This document shows positions 22,153 to 36,075 of a stretch of 64,000 nucleotides of DNA, piece after piece (within the stretch, counting starts at the first letter, position 1; each line of letters begins with the position of its first letter). Below the pieces are notes generated by a model. It did no database searches, was not told the origin of the DNA, and was given only the letters and a program-made list of their open reading frames with translations. Origin of the DNA: Melieria omissa. Taxonomy: Eukaryota; Arthropoda; Insecta; Diptera; Ulidiidae. The DNA lies in contig OZ020267.1 in assembly GCA_963971225.1 (NCBI GenBank), forward strand, positions 96,523,648 to 96,587,647. The letters are read 5' to 3'. The translations under genes and the position numbers were made by a program.

Positions 22153-25100
22153 CTGATTAGAGCTGAACTATGTTATGGCATATCGTCAAATTAAATTATG
22201 AAATTATGACACTACTAAGCCAACACTTTAATCATGAGTCACAAAACGCTCTGAACAGCAATTTCAGGCTTTAGCCAATAAAAACCCATATAACATAATT
22301 TAAAAAGCCATACGCTGTGTCTTTAATTACTAACTAATGAAAGAGGCTCTAGCAGAGCGTGACATGAGTAAAATCTAATTATTTCATCATAAATTGGAGG
22401 CACTATGCACAACAGAAATGTAAGCTTTATCAGGAAACATTCAAAATTCAATAAATTTTATAATAGGTAAGAAATACTAAGTACGTGAATATAGTAATTA
22501 AAAGCCATTCATTCATCACATTCATCTGAAACCTAAATCCAATATCTGCGAAAGTCATTAGCGAATAAACAAAGAAACTTATGAAATGTTTGCCTTTCAG
22601 ATGCGATTCCAGAATGAATACACAGCATGTTATAAAATTGATAACGATTACATACATAAATAACAAAAAAGCGCAAAGGCATTCATTCAAAGTCTTAGTT
22701 ACAAAAGGCTTGGACGCTCTGGCAAAAAATCATTGAATCACCCACACTTTGATCTCTGGAAAGAGCTCTTGAAAGTGGATACCCAAATCTTCATAACTAA
22801 ATCACAATGATATCACACATTATTTACAGAACATTTCTCACCGCAGTAAAAGGTGCCAAGGTCGCAGTGAAAAGTTCGCATGGGTGTTGCTTAGATGAGA
22901 TTCATATTTTTACACTCCAACAATCCTGTTAAGTTGGATCAAGTGTTGCACTTGACTAACAGCGCATTGAATTTGCAAAATCACGGCACATTGCCACCTA
23001 CACCACAAAGATCAAAGTTAACCAACAAATCTACCGAAAGCATTCGATTCTAAACGGTGTGCATGGCATTTATGAAAAGTTACTTTATGCTTTACTGTCG
23101 TTTGGAAAGGTCAGGGGTTAGCATGAATTTTTATATTAGCAGCAAAACCGTATGCACTGCCACAAAAGCTAATCCAAAATACTTGAAGTAAATAAGTAAG
23201 TAAGCAATTTGAAATAGTGTGAAGATTTTGTATGCAATGCAAGTTCCATTAAGATATACAACTTTTGTTATGTAGTGTGCCAACAACTCACATGTTCTGA
23301 CATTCTGCATACAAAATTAAATACAATTAACTTTTTGCTTGGATTCTAATTTTTGAAATGATTTATCACTTTGCAATATTCAACAATTTAGCTATTAGTT
23401 TTTAATTTTTTGCAATTTTTTTGTGTAATGTGCAAACTCTTCCTGATTTTGCACATTCAACTAAAATGTATTAAAAAATCAAATTGTGTCTAAAAATATA
23501 TTTTACTCAACATACATTTGAAATTTGATAGTTGCCCACTGCAGCTTAACAACAATAACAAAGGGAAATCGATTAAAATTTGGCATTTAATGTCGTTGCT
23601 AAATGTTTTTGGCATTATCAATAAGACTTCAGCTGCAAGCGAATTAAAGAGGCAGCTCATTGAAAAGCGTTTGGTGTTAATAGAAGTGGAGGTCAAAGAG
23701 CTAAAAATCGCCAAACACAAACAAAAGCAAAACCAATAAAAAATCGCAATAAAACCCACAAAGTCACAATACAAAAAGACGTAGCAAATTAAAAATGAAC
23801 AAAGAAGTAACAAAAAAAACGCATGAAACAAACTAAAACAAGAAAGACAACAAAAAGATTGACGCAGGCATACAACATGAATCGTCTACGAACGCCGGCA
23901 TGAAGCAGCTGTTTGCATTGCATTGTTGTTTTTGTTGTTAATGTACAATAGTTGCTGTCACAGTGGAGCCAACAAAAATATGCCAATTTTTTAACGCTAA
24001 AACTTAAAAACCCCGCGCCGCGCATTGCCACTCAGCAGCACATCGCCTCCACCAATAACAATTTTAGCGTTTGCGGTCATGTTAGAAGCGGTTCAACGGG
24101 TTTTTGTTCTTAAATTGAAATTGTTTTTTGTTGTTAGGCTGCCATTGCAGATGTACATATGGCTACAACAACAATAACAACTACACGGAGCACATCTAGT
24201 TATAGCAAGTAAAATGGAAAATACCAGCCACAAAATTACCTTAAACGTTGCTATTAAAATGTATACGTATACTTTGCAGCAATAACAAAATCACATTAAA
24301 CACTGCTGCCCAACGCGTCAGACCTTAGTTTAGTTAATTTGAAGGCATATTTCGCCGGCCACATTGCATAATGGACGCACTCAGATGGCAGCACTTCACT
24401 GGTTTTGTGGAGTTTCCATAATGCGAGCATTAGCTCGACGATTTATGTTACACGCACACACACACATACATACTTTGAATTTGCCGTTTCTTAGGCTGCA
24501 ATTTCGCATATTTTGAATTCATACTAACGAACAACAACAACAACCGCAAACAACCTACACAGCTTTAGCTTCACTCAGGTGCACTGAGGCGTATACGTAA
24601 CATTAAATCATTGGCTGTTGGTGCTGCCAGCAGCTACAACAATTCAAGCAGTGACAGTGACACACACACACATACACTAGCAAATGACACACACACACAT
24701 CCATATAATTAAAAGAGCCGACAAGCCGCCCAGACGGCAAGGCAACTAATTTAAATTCAGCATAAAATATTTTGAGTATTCATTGCAGAGAATTTGCAGA
24801 AACCAGCCGCAACAACATTCAAAGCTAAAGCAAGTACAAACCGAAAACCAGCTCTAACACACCCGCTACACGCCGCCACATGCAGCAGCAGCAGCAAAAC
24901 CACTCAACCAGCACTCACAGCGACCCGCGCCCCCTCTCAACTAGACATTGCTGCTCATTGTCACTCCTCGTCCCGGCACTTTTTGTGCGGTTTTTACGCG
25001 GCCATTTGTACGAGTGTTTGTGGGATATTTTAGGTAAATTAATTTCAGTTTTCCGCTGTGCAAAGTTCTCCTCACTGCAGCGCCAATCCCGCCCGCACTC

Positions 25101-27955
25101 CGCTCCACGCCACTGAATCCAGCGTTGCGACGCGACGGTTCACATTTCACCCATATTTGAGTTGAGATTTTCATGCACACACACACAGTGGAGCCCCGCA
25201 ACGCATGCAAACAAACCAAGTTTCGAGTGGAGAATAGAAGAGGCATGAAGGGCGCACAATCGGCTAAAGTGCAGCTTATTTTTCTTTTCCAGTGGGCAAT
25301 TGAAAAATTGACGGAATGAATTTTCTATTTTGTTCTGTGGGCGAAACATGAAACGATGGTTGGCATTTTTCGCTGATTGACGTGGGGAAAAGCGTTGCTT
25401 TCAGCGTTTTGCTGCTAAGCTTTTGTAAATGCATCGAACATGTACCGAAAGTCTGAACCGTTTTGAAGCAAAGTTTTAGAACTCAAGCTGCTTAATTAAT
25501 GGGCAAATGACTTGATGACTTTGTTTAAAATTTCATTATGTCAAATTACCAAAAAAGTCTAATAGACATTTTAATTAAAACAAAAATAATATTCAGACTT
25601 TTCGAGCTCATATTTTTGTATTCAATTAGAATTCTAAACTTTCAATTTGTACAGTCTGTAAGGTCAATAAGTGAGAAGTGACAATCGATAATGAACGTTA
25701 ATGGCCGAACGAGCTATTGAAGGCAAAGGAAATGTTTTCCTAGCGTGTGGCTAACATTTTAAGTTTTCTGTAAATCCCTAAAGATTTGCTGACGAAACGC
25801 CAGGACATAGTAAAGCTGTTCACTTTTCATTGAGTGACCTTTCAGACGAAAAGAAGGAAGAACGAAAACGAAAGAAGTAGTCATGTCATCCAATCTAAAT
25901 TTCTTTTCTTTTTTCAATAATAAAAATTACATGCTAATATACAACGGTGAATGTGAACTTTGAGAAAAATAAATTATTTTGCGAAACAATGTGCTTCCGA
26001 AACCATTCAAAAATCATCACCAAAGTTGTTTGCGAACATTGTGCGACTTCTTGTCCTTCGGGACCGTCGAGATTAAACTTTTTGGCAGCAAATAATAAGA
26101 TCATTTATGTTGAAAAAGAAAATAAAAATAATTGCCACAACCACAAAGGGAGCCAAAGTGGAAAAGACGTTGCCAAGACTGGTGCTCGATATCAGGCAAC
26201 ATCGACGAGAATTAAATGTGAACATAGCTAAAAGCATTTTTTGTGTCGCAAAGCTGAGCGAAAGCTTTGAATAAGAAAATCATTACGGACAGGCATCAGA
26301 TCGGATTATACGTTTTGAATGTCGCCACAAAACCATGTTCTTAGCTGAGAAGTTTATGATCTCTTTTTTCAACTCCCCTGTGAATCAAAGCAAAGAGAGA
26401 AATCTATCCATTTTGGCCACAATTTATTAATTATTATTTTATTAAATATATTATTTATTTATTTACTCTATACACAACTTTTGAGCCCAGAACCATACGA
26501 AGCCAATTTTTGTAACAAAGAGATTTTTAGGAATTGAACCCCCGAAACAAGATTTGCACATCCCAACGTGGAATAAAACCACACAGGGAGCTTAAAGAAG
26601 ATTTTTTGTACGCAATTACAATTTCAGACAGTTTGGGGAACCAAATGCCATTACTTTAACTTAGAAGCCTTGAATTTGATTTTTTGACAGTTAAAAATAA
26701 AAAGGAAAAAATGCCACAAATTTACTCGTCACTTTTGCAAAATAATTACAAATTTTCAATTTACATACGATTTATTTTTGTAGCATTTATTTTGTGTCTG
26801 TGGCAAATAAAAAAGTAATATATATGAACATAATTTATTGCTTTTAACCAAACAGCATTTAGGCTGTTTCCACCCAAAAATTGCAAGTTGATTGAGCGGA
26901 AATGAGCCAAAATTCAATCGACCAAAATAAACACGAAACCATTAATTGAATTGAAAAAACCCAGTAATGGGGGAAGGGGAGAGAATGAAGTCAATATTCA
27001 GTCAGGCATTGCAAACGAAAAATAGGCAAAAAGTGTACAAGTAAGAATGCCAATCAAAGCGCAATTAATGCCGTCTCGGCTGCACGTTTCGCTCGCAGCA
27101 CATGACATCAACTCATTTAGACGGCAACAACAGAAACGGATAAAGAGACGAGGGAAGGGGAAAGCAAAACAAGCCAAAGCAAAGCTTGTCACAAATTGGC
27201 AGAAAGCAGAAGCCGTTTTGTTATTTCTTCCATGCGCGAAATTTTCTTGGTTGTGATGGTAAACACACCCACACATCATAGCCAGACGAAGCCAATAGAG
27301 GTCACGAAGTAACTTGACATTTTTTCTACTTCGATTGGGTTTTTCTACTACTTCTGTGTAATTTGCACTTTTACAAATTGTAATTTAAAAAATGTTAAAG
27401 CCATTTTTGGGACCATTACATATTTTCTATAATTGGTTCAATTAAAGTTTTGAAGAAGTCATTTGGCTATGAAAATGCATTGAATTGAATTTGGATGAAA
27501 GGCATTTTTGTAATTTTCAACTGAAAAAGTGTAGACAAACGACCGTCAAATGTGTGACCAACAAAGGTAGCAGCGGCACAGCGCGAATTATTTTATTATT
27601 ACAATTTTTGTTGTCGGCTTTGACACAAAAACAAACTGTAATGAAGTCCATGGAGAGTGTGTGAGCACAGCACGAAACATGACAGCCAAATTGTTGCAAA
27701 AAATAAGGCCCTCATTTTTTATGCTGTTAAATGGTGCTAAAAAAATTTACAACAAAATTCATAGCGCATAAAATAATGTTGCGACTTGGAAGCAAATTTT
27801 GCAACAAATTCCAGTTTGATTGCAAAGAAAATCTATTTTGTAAAATTTGACTCTCTTCGGCCATGCAAACGAGAGACACAGGCAATTTTCTAGCTTCAGC
27901 TGTTGAATTATTTATAAGAAACACTTGTAACTAAAAGTGACATTAGTGGCCTTTC
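22153..27955. other. Long non-coding stretch
   Basis: No gene is recognised over nearly 6 kb. It holds CA microsatellites (about 24451-24468, 24660-24671, 24688-24699) and a CAG/CCG-rich patch at 24790-25120 whose frames start with TTG or GTG rather than ATG. The 25947-26231 frame also lacks an ATG at its start. It is probably intergenic or intronic. Confidence 0.45.
24451..24699. repeat. Cluster of CA microsatellites
   Basis: Three separate short CA runs within 250 bp, together with CAA repeats near 24535. Confidence 0.85.
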
Positions 27956-28549
27956 GTGATACACACACACACATACATAAATCTATTCCATACTAGCAGT
28001 GGGCCGCGCATTACTCCATCTCACGCTCGGTCTATTTCTTCTTCTCGTCGCAAAGTACTGCGGGATGTGGCACATGAAGTGGCTGGGCGTGGGCCTCGAA
28101 ACTTCATTAATATCAGAGTGAGTCAATTTCCGCACATTCAACGTGTCCGTTGCATGTGTGCGTGTGTGTTTGTAGAATGTCAACATTGCGCTGCTTGCCA
28201 GGATGTGAGCGAATTGTGTAAGAGACAAAGGCGCAGTACCCGAGTGCGGGACACAACGCGAAGCCATTGTCAAGCAGACACTTTAGCAACAATTGTAAAA
28301 GGTGTTGGAGGTGACTGCGGGCCGAAGTGTGCACGACACAGTAAACCACACAAGCAACAATCGCAACAGCGGCAAATCACAGCACAAAAGCGTCTACAAA
28401 ACACCGCAAAACTGCCGGAAAGGTGTGAGTCTGTTTTGGGGAAGAGTGGAGCAGAAATAGGACACAATAGATGGATGTGGAATAAAGTTGACATTGTGGG
28501 CGCAACACTGACACCAGCCGGCCAGCCAGTCGGCCATAGAAAAGCATAA
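27956..28549 (+). other. Long open frame without a proper start, unrecognised
   Basis: A 197-codon open frame runs from GTG to TAA. Its first internal ATG comes only about 68 codons in. The product is basic and rich in Arg, Gln, Cys and Ser with no domain I recognise. A plausible acceptor (polypyrimidine-CAG before 28005), a GTGAGT donor at about 28114 with a TTTGTAG acceptor about 60 bp later, and a GTGTGAGT donor near 28426 exist, but no spliced frame stays open convincingly. A host exon is possible; chance in a G+C-richer patch is more likely. Confidence 0.15.
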
Positions 28550-28579
28550 TTTATGGCATAATGAATAGCGCCGGGCATG

Positions 28580-29754
28580 AATTCCGACTAATGTGCAAGC
28601 AGCGAACCGTGATGTGGCAGTGCGTGCGAGTATGTTGCAGATGTGTACAAAAGTTTCGTATTTAAAGCTTCAACTTGAGTCAACTCGTTTAGTTTTGTGT
28701 GTAAATTTTAGTATTTTACGGTACCAATTTTAGCCAAATATGTTCATCATTTTCAACAACGTGTCATCAAATATAAATTTGTCTTTGAAGCGCATGTTGC
28801 GCACCAACATGTTCAAATAGCAACAATGACAGTTGACTGTCGTCGGTGTCGTACCATTTATTTATAAATCATAAACATTTGATCAAAACTCAAATTTCAA
28901 CTTGTCAAAAGTTGCCGCCGCACTTCTATTCTAGCATTCAAATTAAAGCGTCACCTTCAAATTCCATTCTACACCTGTAATGGTTGACAGGGCGCTGACA
29001 CATCTACGTTAAACAATGGCGGTGTTCATGATCTGTAGAAACTGTTGCAACAAAAGAACTAAACAGCAGAGGTGAAAATAAATTACATACTTGTCAAGAA
29101 CTTCTGTGTACAAAGCCACACATCAGACTTAAGGGCTATTCCTCGATTGAGACTCTACTTCAACTGTCGTTCAGTAACTTAAGCTTAGTTCTAGGAAATA
29201 ATACACTTCCGCTAAACAAAAAAAAATTGCATCCTTAGAAGAATTAGTTCTATTGAAGTATTGTTCAAAGCGATCATTAACCCCTACTTGCTTGAGGACT
29301 TGTTAGAGGACGTCCCCTAGGATCATAGTCCTAATGAATCTTAGGAGTTCCTGTGGTTTTAGGTGTTAAGCGTCCCTGATTGATAGCTGGTGTTGACCCA
29401 GGAATCATCTCCTGTTCTACATCATCGCAATGGATCATGATGACCTTTGGTATTTTTCCACCCCTCACAGAATCTGCAAGCGGTGCTTTCTTCTAGATCA
29501 GGAGTGGACATGTGTTTATTGTGTCTGCAATGCCTTTTTAGAAAACCAATGACTTGACGCACCTGGTATTTGCCTACGCTGAGGAACGAAGTATTGCACT
29601 TCGAGTTAAAAGAGCAATCTATCTATATCTAGATATAGGGTAGAGATCAGTGGAATTGACTATAAAAGAGGGCAAACATTTTGGGCACTAAAGAGTTGGA
29701 AAAGAGTGTATGGGTTTTCCGTTTCACTCGGAGGCATTATTTTTTATTGTAAAG
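28580..29754. other. Non-coding DNA, possibly with decayed retroelement
   Basis: No gene is recognised. The part around 29280-29610 has a texture resembling old LINE sequence (for example ATCTGCAAGCGGTGC and repeated GAC-rich words), but no frame can be followed. Confidence 0.35.
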
Positions 29755-29945
29755 TGTCCGGCCGCAATAGTCCAGCGGGAAGCGCGCTGGCTTCACACAT
29801 TAGAAACCCTAGGTTCGATTCCTAGCTCAGGCTGGCTTCAACACTTGACTTCTTCTATCGCTATCCGCATGAATTAGATGAGAATTATAGAAAACGCACA
29901 AGTACGCTCTTGGCAGATGATGACGAACCCCCAATCGTGAACAGA
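29755..29945 (+). mobile_element. tRNA-derived SINE, family 1, copy 1
   Basis: The tRNA-like head has an A-box-like TAGTCCAGCGGGAAGCGC and a B box GGTTCGATTCC whose T arm folds (CTAGG, seven-base loop, CCTAG). The other tRNA arms do not pair, so this is not a tRNA gene. The body (TTCTATCGCTATCC, TAGATGAG, ATTATAGAAAACGCA, TACGCTCTTGGCAG) matches the minus-strand copy at 48600-48806 along its length. Such a head-plus-shared-body pair defines a SINE transcribed by RNA polymerase III and mobilised by a partner LINE. Ends are approximate and no target duplication was found. Confidence 0.78.
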
Positions 29946-32900
29946 AAAAGCGCAAAATCTACCAAATCTGTTACCAATTAATTTTGCTGATTAGAATTTA
30001 TATGTCACATATCGTGACTACCGCCACGCCATTTTGTTAATGTTTCACTGCAAGCATTTCCATAGCCTTAAACTTTGTTGTTCAGTTCAGTGCAAAACAA
30101 TTCGACTATAAATAAATAAAATTTATTCGGCGCTATTTCCACAGCGTCGCCCAACCAACGCAATTAAATTCTCAACACTCCCTTTTGTGCTTTTGTGCTG
30201 GTGCAAATATAATTTAATTGTATTAACTAACAACTTCACTACATCTGCCAAGCGTTTGGTGGGCGCGGGGGCGACTGCGCAAGTATGCAATTTCTTAACG
30301 CAAAAACAATGTCAAAGCAATGCAGAAACACGCTGGTGTGGCGTGATGTTGTTGTTGTTGCTTGTGGCAATTGTTGTAGTTGACAATGTTGGCAGAATGC
30401 TTGCACAATTTATTGATTTCGGTGCAAGCGACAAAAGGCACTCACTCGATTACATGCATTTGCCGATGGCAAAGGCGTTGGGTTGCGGAGTTGCCACATT
30501 GTTCGGTGTGAGTGTGTGTGTGTGTGTGTGTGCCATGCTGACAGCAGCATGAGAAGTGTTGGATGTTGTATTTTTGACACTTTTAGCACAAAGTTTGCTA
30601 AAAGTGGAACACTTGTTCAATGCTCGCCGCTTGCGCCGTTTCTATTGTTTCTACTAATGAAATATTTGTTATGTTGTTGTTGTTCTACATGGTCGTCGTT
30701 GTCACCTGCGCGCTTTCAGTGTATGCATTCCCCTTGAGTCGCCACAGTAACTGTGGGTGACAGCTGTCAAGCCGCTGGCACGTGTCAAGTAATGTCAAAT
30801 TTAATGCACACCACTTCGACAAAGTTCGAAAGCTCTTTTTGCTCAAATTAAATGCCAAAAGCAATAATTTGATTGACACTTAATGAGTAGTTGCTGAATG
30901 CTGAAATGTATCTGCTAGCCATCTCCCTGATGCCATTGTTTGTTCAGTTGCTGTCCGATAGCGTTGGCTAATGACCAAATAAATTGCGCGTTGGCCAGCT
31001 GCCTGCCTGGCGTTTGCTGTCGCGGCTCAGATAAAACGGTCGTTTCGACGCCACAATGCGATGCCGGCAAGGGCCAGCAGACAGATAAACAGCCAGTCAC
31101 ACTGACCACCAGTCAAACGTTCAAGTGTCACGTTGCGTAAGCTGTCATAAGTTCAGCGCACTTAATTGACATTTGGAAAATTAAGCGGACTCAATTATCA
31201 GATGTCATTAGTGTTGGTGTTTGCAGTGAACTTATGATGACTTGAATGTTTTTAACTTAGCTGTGCACTTTTGGCCAGTTGTACTGCACCTTCGTGTTTA
31301 CGATTTGCACAAACAAAAGTTTTGACCCTCAAATGTGTGATTTTTTTGTTGGTTTAGTAACAATTATTTTTTGTATACGCAACTTATAATGCTAATTGCA
31401 GCAATTGAACAGTTTTTCTGATAAAGGAAAACAATATGGCAGAAGATTCTACAGAAGACAATAATTGAATAATTGTAAGAACCCCGTATCATTACTTTCC
31501 AAAACCAAAACTTTAATTTATAAAGCAATAACAAAGCGCAACTTATCACTAAAATCCAAGAAGCTGTGACTTTTTTTGAGAAAAGTTTTCTAAATTGGAT
31601 GCGCCTTGAGTCGACCGATTAGAACCAACAATGTTTTGATTTGTGGCCCAACACATGGACCACTGAGCATAAAAACTTACTATAGAAATTTCTTATCATA
31701 CCATTTCATATCATCATTTACAACACATAAATTTATTAAGTTAATCTTTTATAATCCCATGAAGCGATACTTCAGTTCCGCATTGCCGAATAATATATAA
31801 CACACATGAATAAAACTATTAACTAAATCTTCTAAAACCTTTCAAAACCCCATGAAGCAATCTTTTGGTAACAACAAATTTAAGTTTAAATTCTGTTTAG
31901 CTTTAAAACGGGAAACTTCACAGAAGCGTGTAACTTCCTAGAACAAGCAACGACATAAATAAGGGACAATAAAAAAGGACTTTTAATTTTTCGGTGATTA
32001 TTCGTTTTGAATTAAACAGGGAATTGGCGAAATGCAGCAAAAAATCCTTTTTGAACTCACAAAGTAAAAAGTAAAAACTGAATATCCTGTTTACTTTACT
32101 TATTTCTTACGAAAGTTTAATATAAACCACATATGTGCATAAATTTTCAAAGAACGAGATTTTATTAATTTTTAATTTATTTTAAAACTTACGTCGGTCG
32201 CAACGCTCGAGTTTTCTTACCTAAAAAGAGAGAAAAAAAGGAAAATGTTATTATTGTGATTATTTTTACATTAAAGCAACAGAGAAAAATAATAGAGCGA
32301 GAGAGCGATAAAGATTAGAGAAAAAGATATTTATTTATATTTGTATTTTTTCCATACAAGTAAATGATATTTTTCTTTTATTTTTAGTACTAAAGATTTC
32401 AGGATTTCCATGAGTTTCCAGAAGTTTAACATATTCGCTACGACTGAGTTATAAAACAACAAAATTGTTAGAAGATTGGATGCATACGTTTTGGTAAATC
32501 ATGATTTTTAGTTTGGACTCGTAAATTTTGGCTATTAATATTTGTTACTAATTAAATTTTGTATCCTTCAGCAAGTGAATCCTTTGCTTTACAGCACTTT
32601 AGCCGGAGATCACCCAGTAAAATTGTGACATATTGAACGAACTCAACACTTACCGTTTGTTCGGACTTTACCAAAACAGTTCATAATTTCCATTGACCAA
32701 GCTTACTAAGTCGGGTTAGATTAAAGTGGCTGTACACACTTTAGTCAATTGAGTCCTTGTAATATAACAAGAAAGGACGAGAAGGGTTCTTTTCCACCCA
32801 ATTTCATTTGTGGATAAACAATGCTAGGTCTCTTATGTTTATTAATTTGAGGTCCTCAGACGTTGAAGAAGAGGAAACCGGAGCTTGTCACCTGCGTTTT

Positions 32901-33273
32901 GAGAATGAAATCCGTTTGACAACAAACAAAATAAGTGTTTTAGTGCGTTAAGGGTGCAGGGTTTAAAAGTGACTCAGAACTGCTTTTGCGAGCTTTCTCA
33001 GAAGAGATAGATTGCATAGAGAGAGATGCTCACTGAAATGTTGATGTACCCCCAAAGGGTAGTGGCGGGATCAGCCCCTTAACAGTTGCTTTTAATACTG
33101 CTGTGGTCTGCTTCCTAATGAGGACAATATTGTAGAGATGCCTCAACTTGTTAAGCAATGAATGACGTATAAAGAGAGGAAGATCTTCTTTAGGACTTTG
33201 AACGCAGTCTTAGCTCCTTCAGACTGATTAAGTTGTTTTAACATGGTTTCAATGATGAGAAGATACCTTCATC
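29946..33273. other. Non-coding DNA
   Basis: No gene is recognised. A GT microsatellite lies at 30507-30532. The frame 30187-30552 runs through low-complexity TTG repeats and starts with TTG. The stretch 32880-33250 may contain decayed retroelement sequence but gives no readable frame. Confidence 0.45.
30507..30532. repeat. (GT)n microsatellite
   Basis: A near-perfect GT dinucleotide run. Confidence 0.9.
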
Positions 33274-33997
33274 TTAAGGGGACAGTCCCCTCAAGAGGTC
33301 TCAAAAAATCTTTTTTTTTTTTTTGCTTAATCGATTGGGCATCTATTTAAGATTATGTATGTAAAGTTTTAGCTCCAAATTCGAAGTATTTCAGGAGTTG
33401 CACGAAAATTCAGTCGGTCGCGCACGGTGCCTGGCGGCCACGCACGGAAATTTAAAGTGCGTTTTCTCAAAACCATGTTTTCACAATTTGCGGGAAAGAT
33501 AACTATAAAAGTTATCAACAGATTTTCTTAAACTAACATTTATTTTATTCAGTATGAAAAACTACTCTATGCGAACTACGGATTTTGAAAAATTCCGATT
33601 TTTAATACCTTTTTTATTAACAAATAAATGTGAAAAAAGTCACTTTTTTTTTTTAAATCATAATTTTTCGTCTAAATTTTGGATTTTTTGAATTTCCGTA
33701 GTTCACATAGAACAAATAAGTCTGACGAAGAAAACAAAAAAAATTTTGGATTTTAGTTGAAAACAACGGCTGCTATCGTTCCCGCAAATGGACTCCGACC
33801 GTGCCGAAACGCTGCCGGAAAACGTGAAAAACTCAGTCATTTCGAATTTCCCAGATGTATTTTTTTTTGTGAATAAAGTTGAAAGTATGACTAAAACATA
33901 TCCCAAAGTTCTTATGTCTCCGATCTTTCTTTCGGTAAGAAAAAAAATCAGGAAAAAACGCTTTTTTCTCGGACGCTTGAGGGGACTGTCCCCTTAA
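33274..33997. mobile_element. TTAA-flanked piggyBac-type non-autonomous element (716 bp between duplications)
   Basis: Both ends carry the perfect inverted repeat ggggacagtcccctcaag (33278-33295 and 33976-33993), directly flanked by TTAA on each side (33274-33277 and 33994-33997). TTAA is the target duplication of piggyBac-superfamily elements. The first 13 bases of the repeat are themselves almost palindromic. A second inverted repeat sits inside (about 33568-33600 against 33680-33712, around GAACTACGGA). No transposase frame is present, so the element would depend on an enzyme encoded elsewhere. Superfamily is inferred from the TTAA. Confidence 0.82.
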
Positions 33998-35813
33998 AAG
34001 ACAATGCATTACTTGTAAGTATGAATCACTAAATATAAAATACTGCTACTACGACTACTACTACATTACTTGCAAGTAGAAGAGCTGTCTTCAAAGTGCA
34101 GGCTTTCGCAAAGTACAGCATGATCAACCCTACTATCCCTCAAACTGGAGCAATATCTTTCAGTCTGTGTTTGAACCTACTAAAACTATTGTGAAAAAAG
34201 TTTCATCGCCATCCTGATGATAAATATTTGACTTTGGTGGTGTCCCAAACTTTCAAGCAATGCAGACTTGCTACTTCTAATTCTTTGTTGTGTACTTAGT
34301 TTAGTTTCAATGTTTTTATAAAAATGCCACATCTCAAAGAATTTATGGCTTTATGCAACTCAAAAAAATTAAATTATCACCTTCTACTCTTCAAACAGCG
34401 CTGACACATTTGTCATATCCACCGCTCGCCGGCCGTCAACCCTCAAATTGCGCGAAATAGTTCGCACACAACATAATAAAATCAATTATGTTTGGTAAAT
34501 GCATTAGAAACTGAATAATAAATCACAGCAAAAATTGCAGACTCTAGCTGCAGGGCACGGCACAGCGCCTGGCATACTTTGACGTCGCTTGCAACGTCAG
34601 AGCAATGCAAATTGGCGAGCAAAAAGCCAGCAAGTCAGAAATTACACACGCGCGTACAGCAACCACGCTCGCGTCGGCCGTCAAGGGACCGGGCCGGCGC
34701 ACGTTCTTCAAAGCGCGCAGCAGATGGCAGCGTGCACAAATTGCCTTGAATAAAACAAAATGGAAAGGAGTCGGCGCAGCCAGCTGGCGCATTAGCTGCA
34801 GCAGTTCAACTGTACGTGATACGCCGCGCCGACCATAAGCGGCATTAATGGCCGAAGCGGCGGTCGGTGCAAAAAGCACCAGCAGCAGCAACCAACCAGA
34901 CAATTGCAGTGGTACTGTGCTGTGAGTGGCGGAGAATAGAACTCATTTAGAGCACTTTAAGTTGGGCTGCCACACGCTACAATCGGCCATAATAAAAATA
35001 CGCTACCACCGGTTGGCCCGCAAAAACGCCACAAAGCAGAAAGCGCGCGCATGCAGTGGCCACGCGGAGCGAGTTTAAGCCGCAAGTGCGCCAGGATGTG
35101 TGGGCCGCGGAATGGATGAACACAGATGCGGTTGGCGTGCAGCGAGCGGAATCATTGTGCGCGCGCTACGAGTTGGAAAAAGGACTGACAGGCATAGGAG
35201 TGAAAGGGCGAGAATAGGCGCAAGGGTGACCATGCTTTTTACAGTTTTCGTATTTTGACTAAAGCGAAGCTGACTTGGGATAATCATGGAGTACGCAAAA
35301 TTTAGCGGAGACAATTGGCTAAACGGGCCAGAGTCAAAACTGTCTTAACCAAATTGAGATTAGGCGATTAGAGACAGAAGACAAGATGTGTATAGAAATC
35401 CATGATTAGTGCACACAATATTCTATTTCGATACTACGGAGTTCTTTAAAGTTGTGAGGCTTGTTGGAAAAATGAGCGTAACAACTTCTCCAAACCACAA
35501 AAACGTCCAAAGAATAAACGGTTAAAAATCGAAAAATGTCCCCACAGCTCTTTACAAGGGGTTTAATCAAGGACAAACTTCTGGTAAATTATCTTTCTTA
35601 GACAGTTCTGAACGAGCATCTCCATAAAGAAATAAACTTTCTATAAGCTACAATGCTTCTAGGTTGCTCTTGAAAAAATCAAATGTAAGACCGATATTTT
35701 TGGGCCTTGTGGCATCAAAACGGCTTTTGTCATGGTCTAAAGGAGTCTTTAGCTATTCTACGCCTCAAATAGCCACCTTAGCGTTGACTGATTAGGTTCC
35801 CATACAAATGTCG

Positions 35814-35901
35814 TATACACAATTCTTAGGCAAGTTTCATGATTTAAATACCAAAAAGTAACATCGAGACAGAGGCTAAAATTCGGGGTCGAAAAGGTTA
35901 A
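35814..35901 (+). repeat. Dispersed repeat B, copy 1
   Basis: About 88 bp closely similar to 47128-47224, sharing TTCTTAGGCAAGTTTCATG, CGAGACA and AAAATTCGGGGTCGAAA. The source element is unknown. Confidence 0.8.
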
Positions 35902-36039
35902 TTCCAGTACCCAGTAGTTAGAAAACTACTTCACCGATTTGAGTAATTCTTGATACAAAACTACTTAAGATTTCCTAACCAACCACCGGAGGACACCTTT
36001 CATAAAATGAAGAGTTCCAGGAAATCCAAAACCCATTAT

Positions 36040-36075
36040 AAAGACTCCCCATGCAACACTGAATCATATCTAATG
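36040..36075 (+). repeat. Dispersed repeat D, copy 1
   Basis: About 36 bp (CTCCCCATGCAACACTGAAT core) matching 62976-63011 with few differences. It may belong to the same unknown element as repeats A or B. Confidence 0.6.

Noticed and set aside
27956..28549. 197-codon frame as a host gene
   Set aside because: It starts with GTG, the first ATG is far inside, and no recognised domain or consistent spliced frame was found. It is kept only as a low-confidence feature.
29755..29845. Genuine tRNA gene (Val-like CAC in the loop)
   Set aside because: Only the T arm pairs properly. Acceptor, D and anticodon stems have mismatches, and the body matches a SINE copy elsewhere.
34544..34903. 119-codon minus-strand frame with a leucine-rich, signal-like start
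   Set aside because: There is no ATG at the start, it lies in G+C-rich sequence with few stops, and the composition looks random. A splice acceptor upstream is possible but unsupported.
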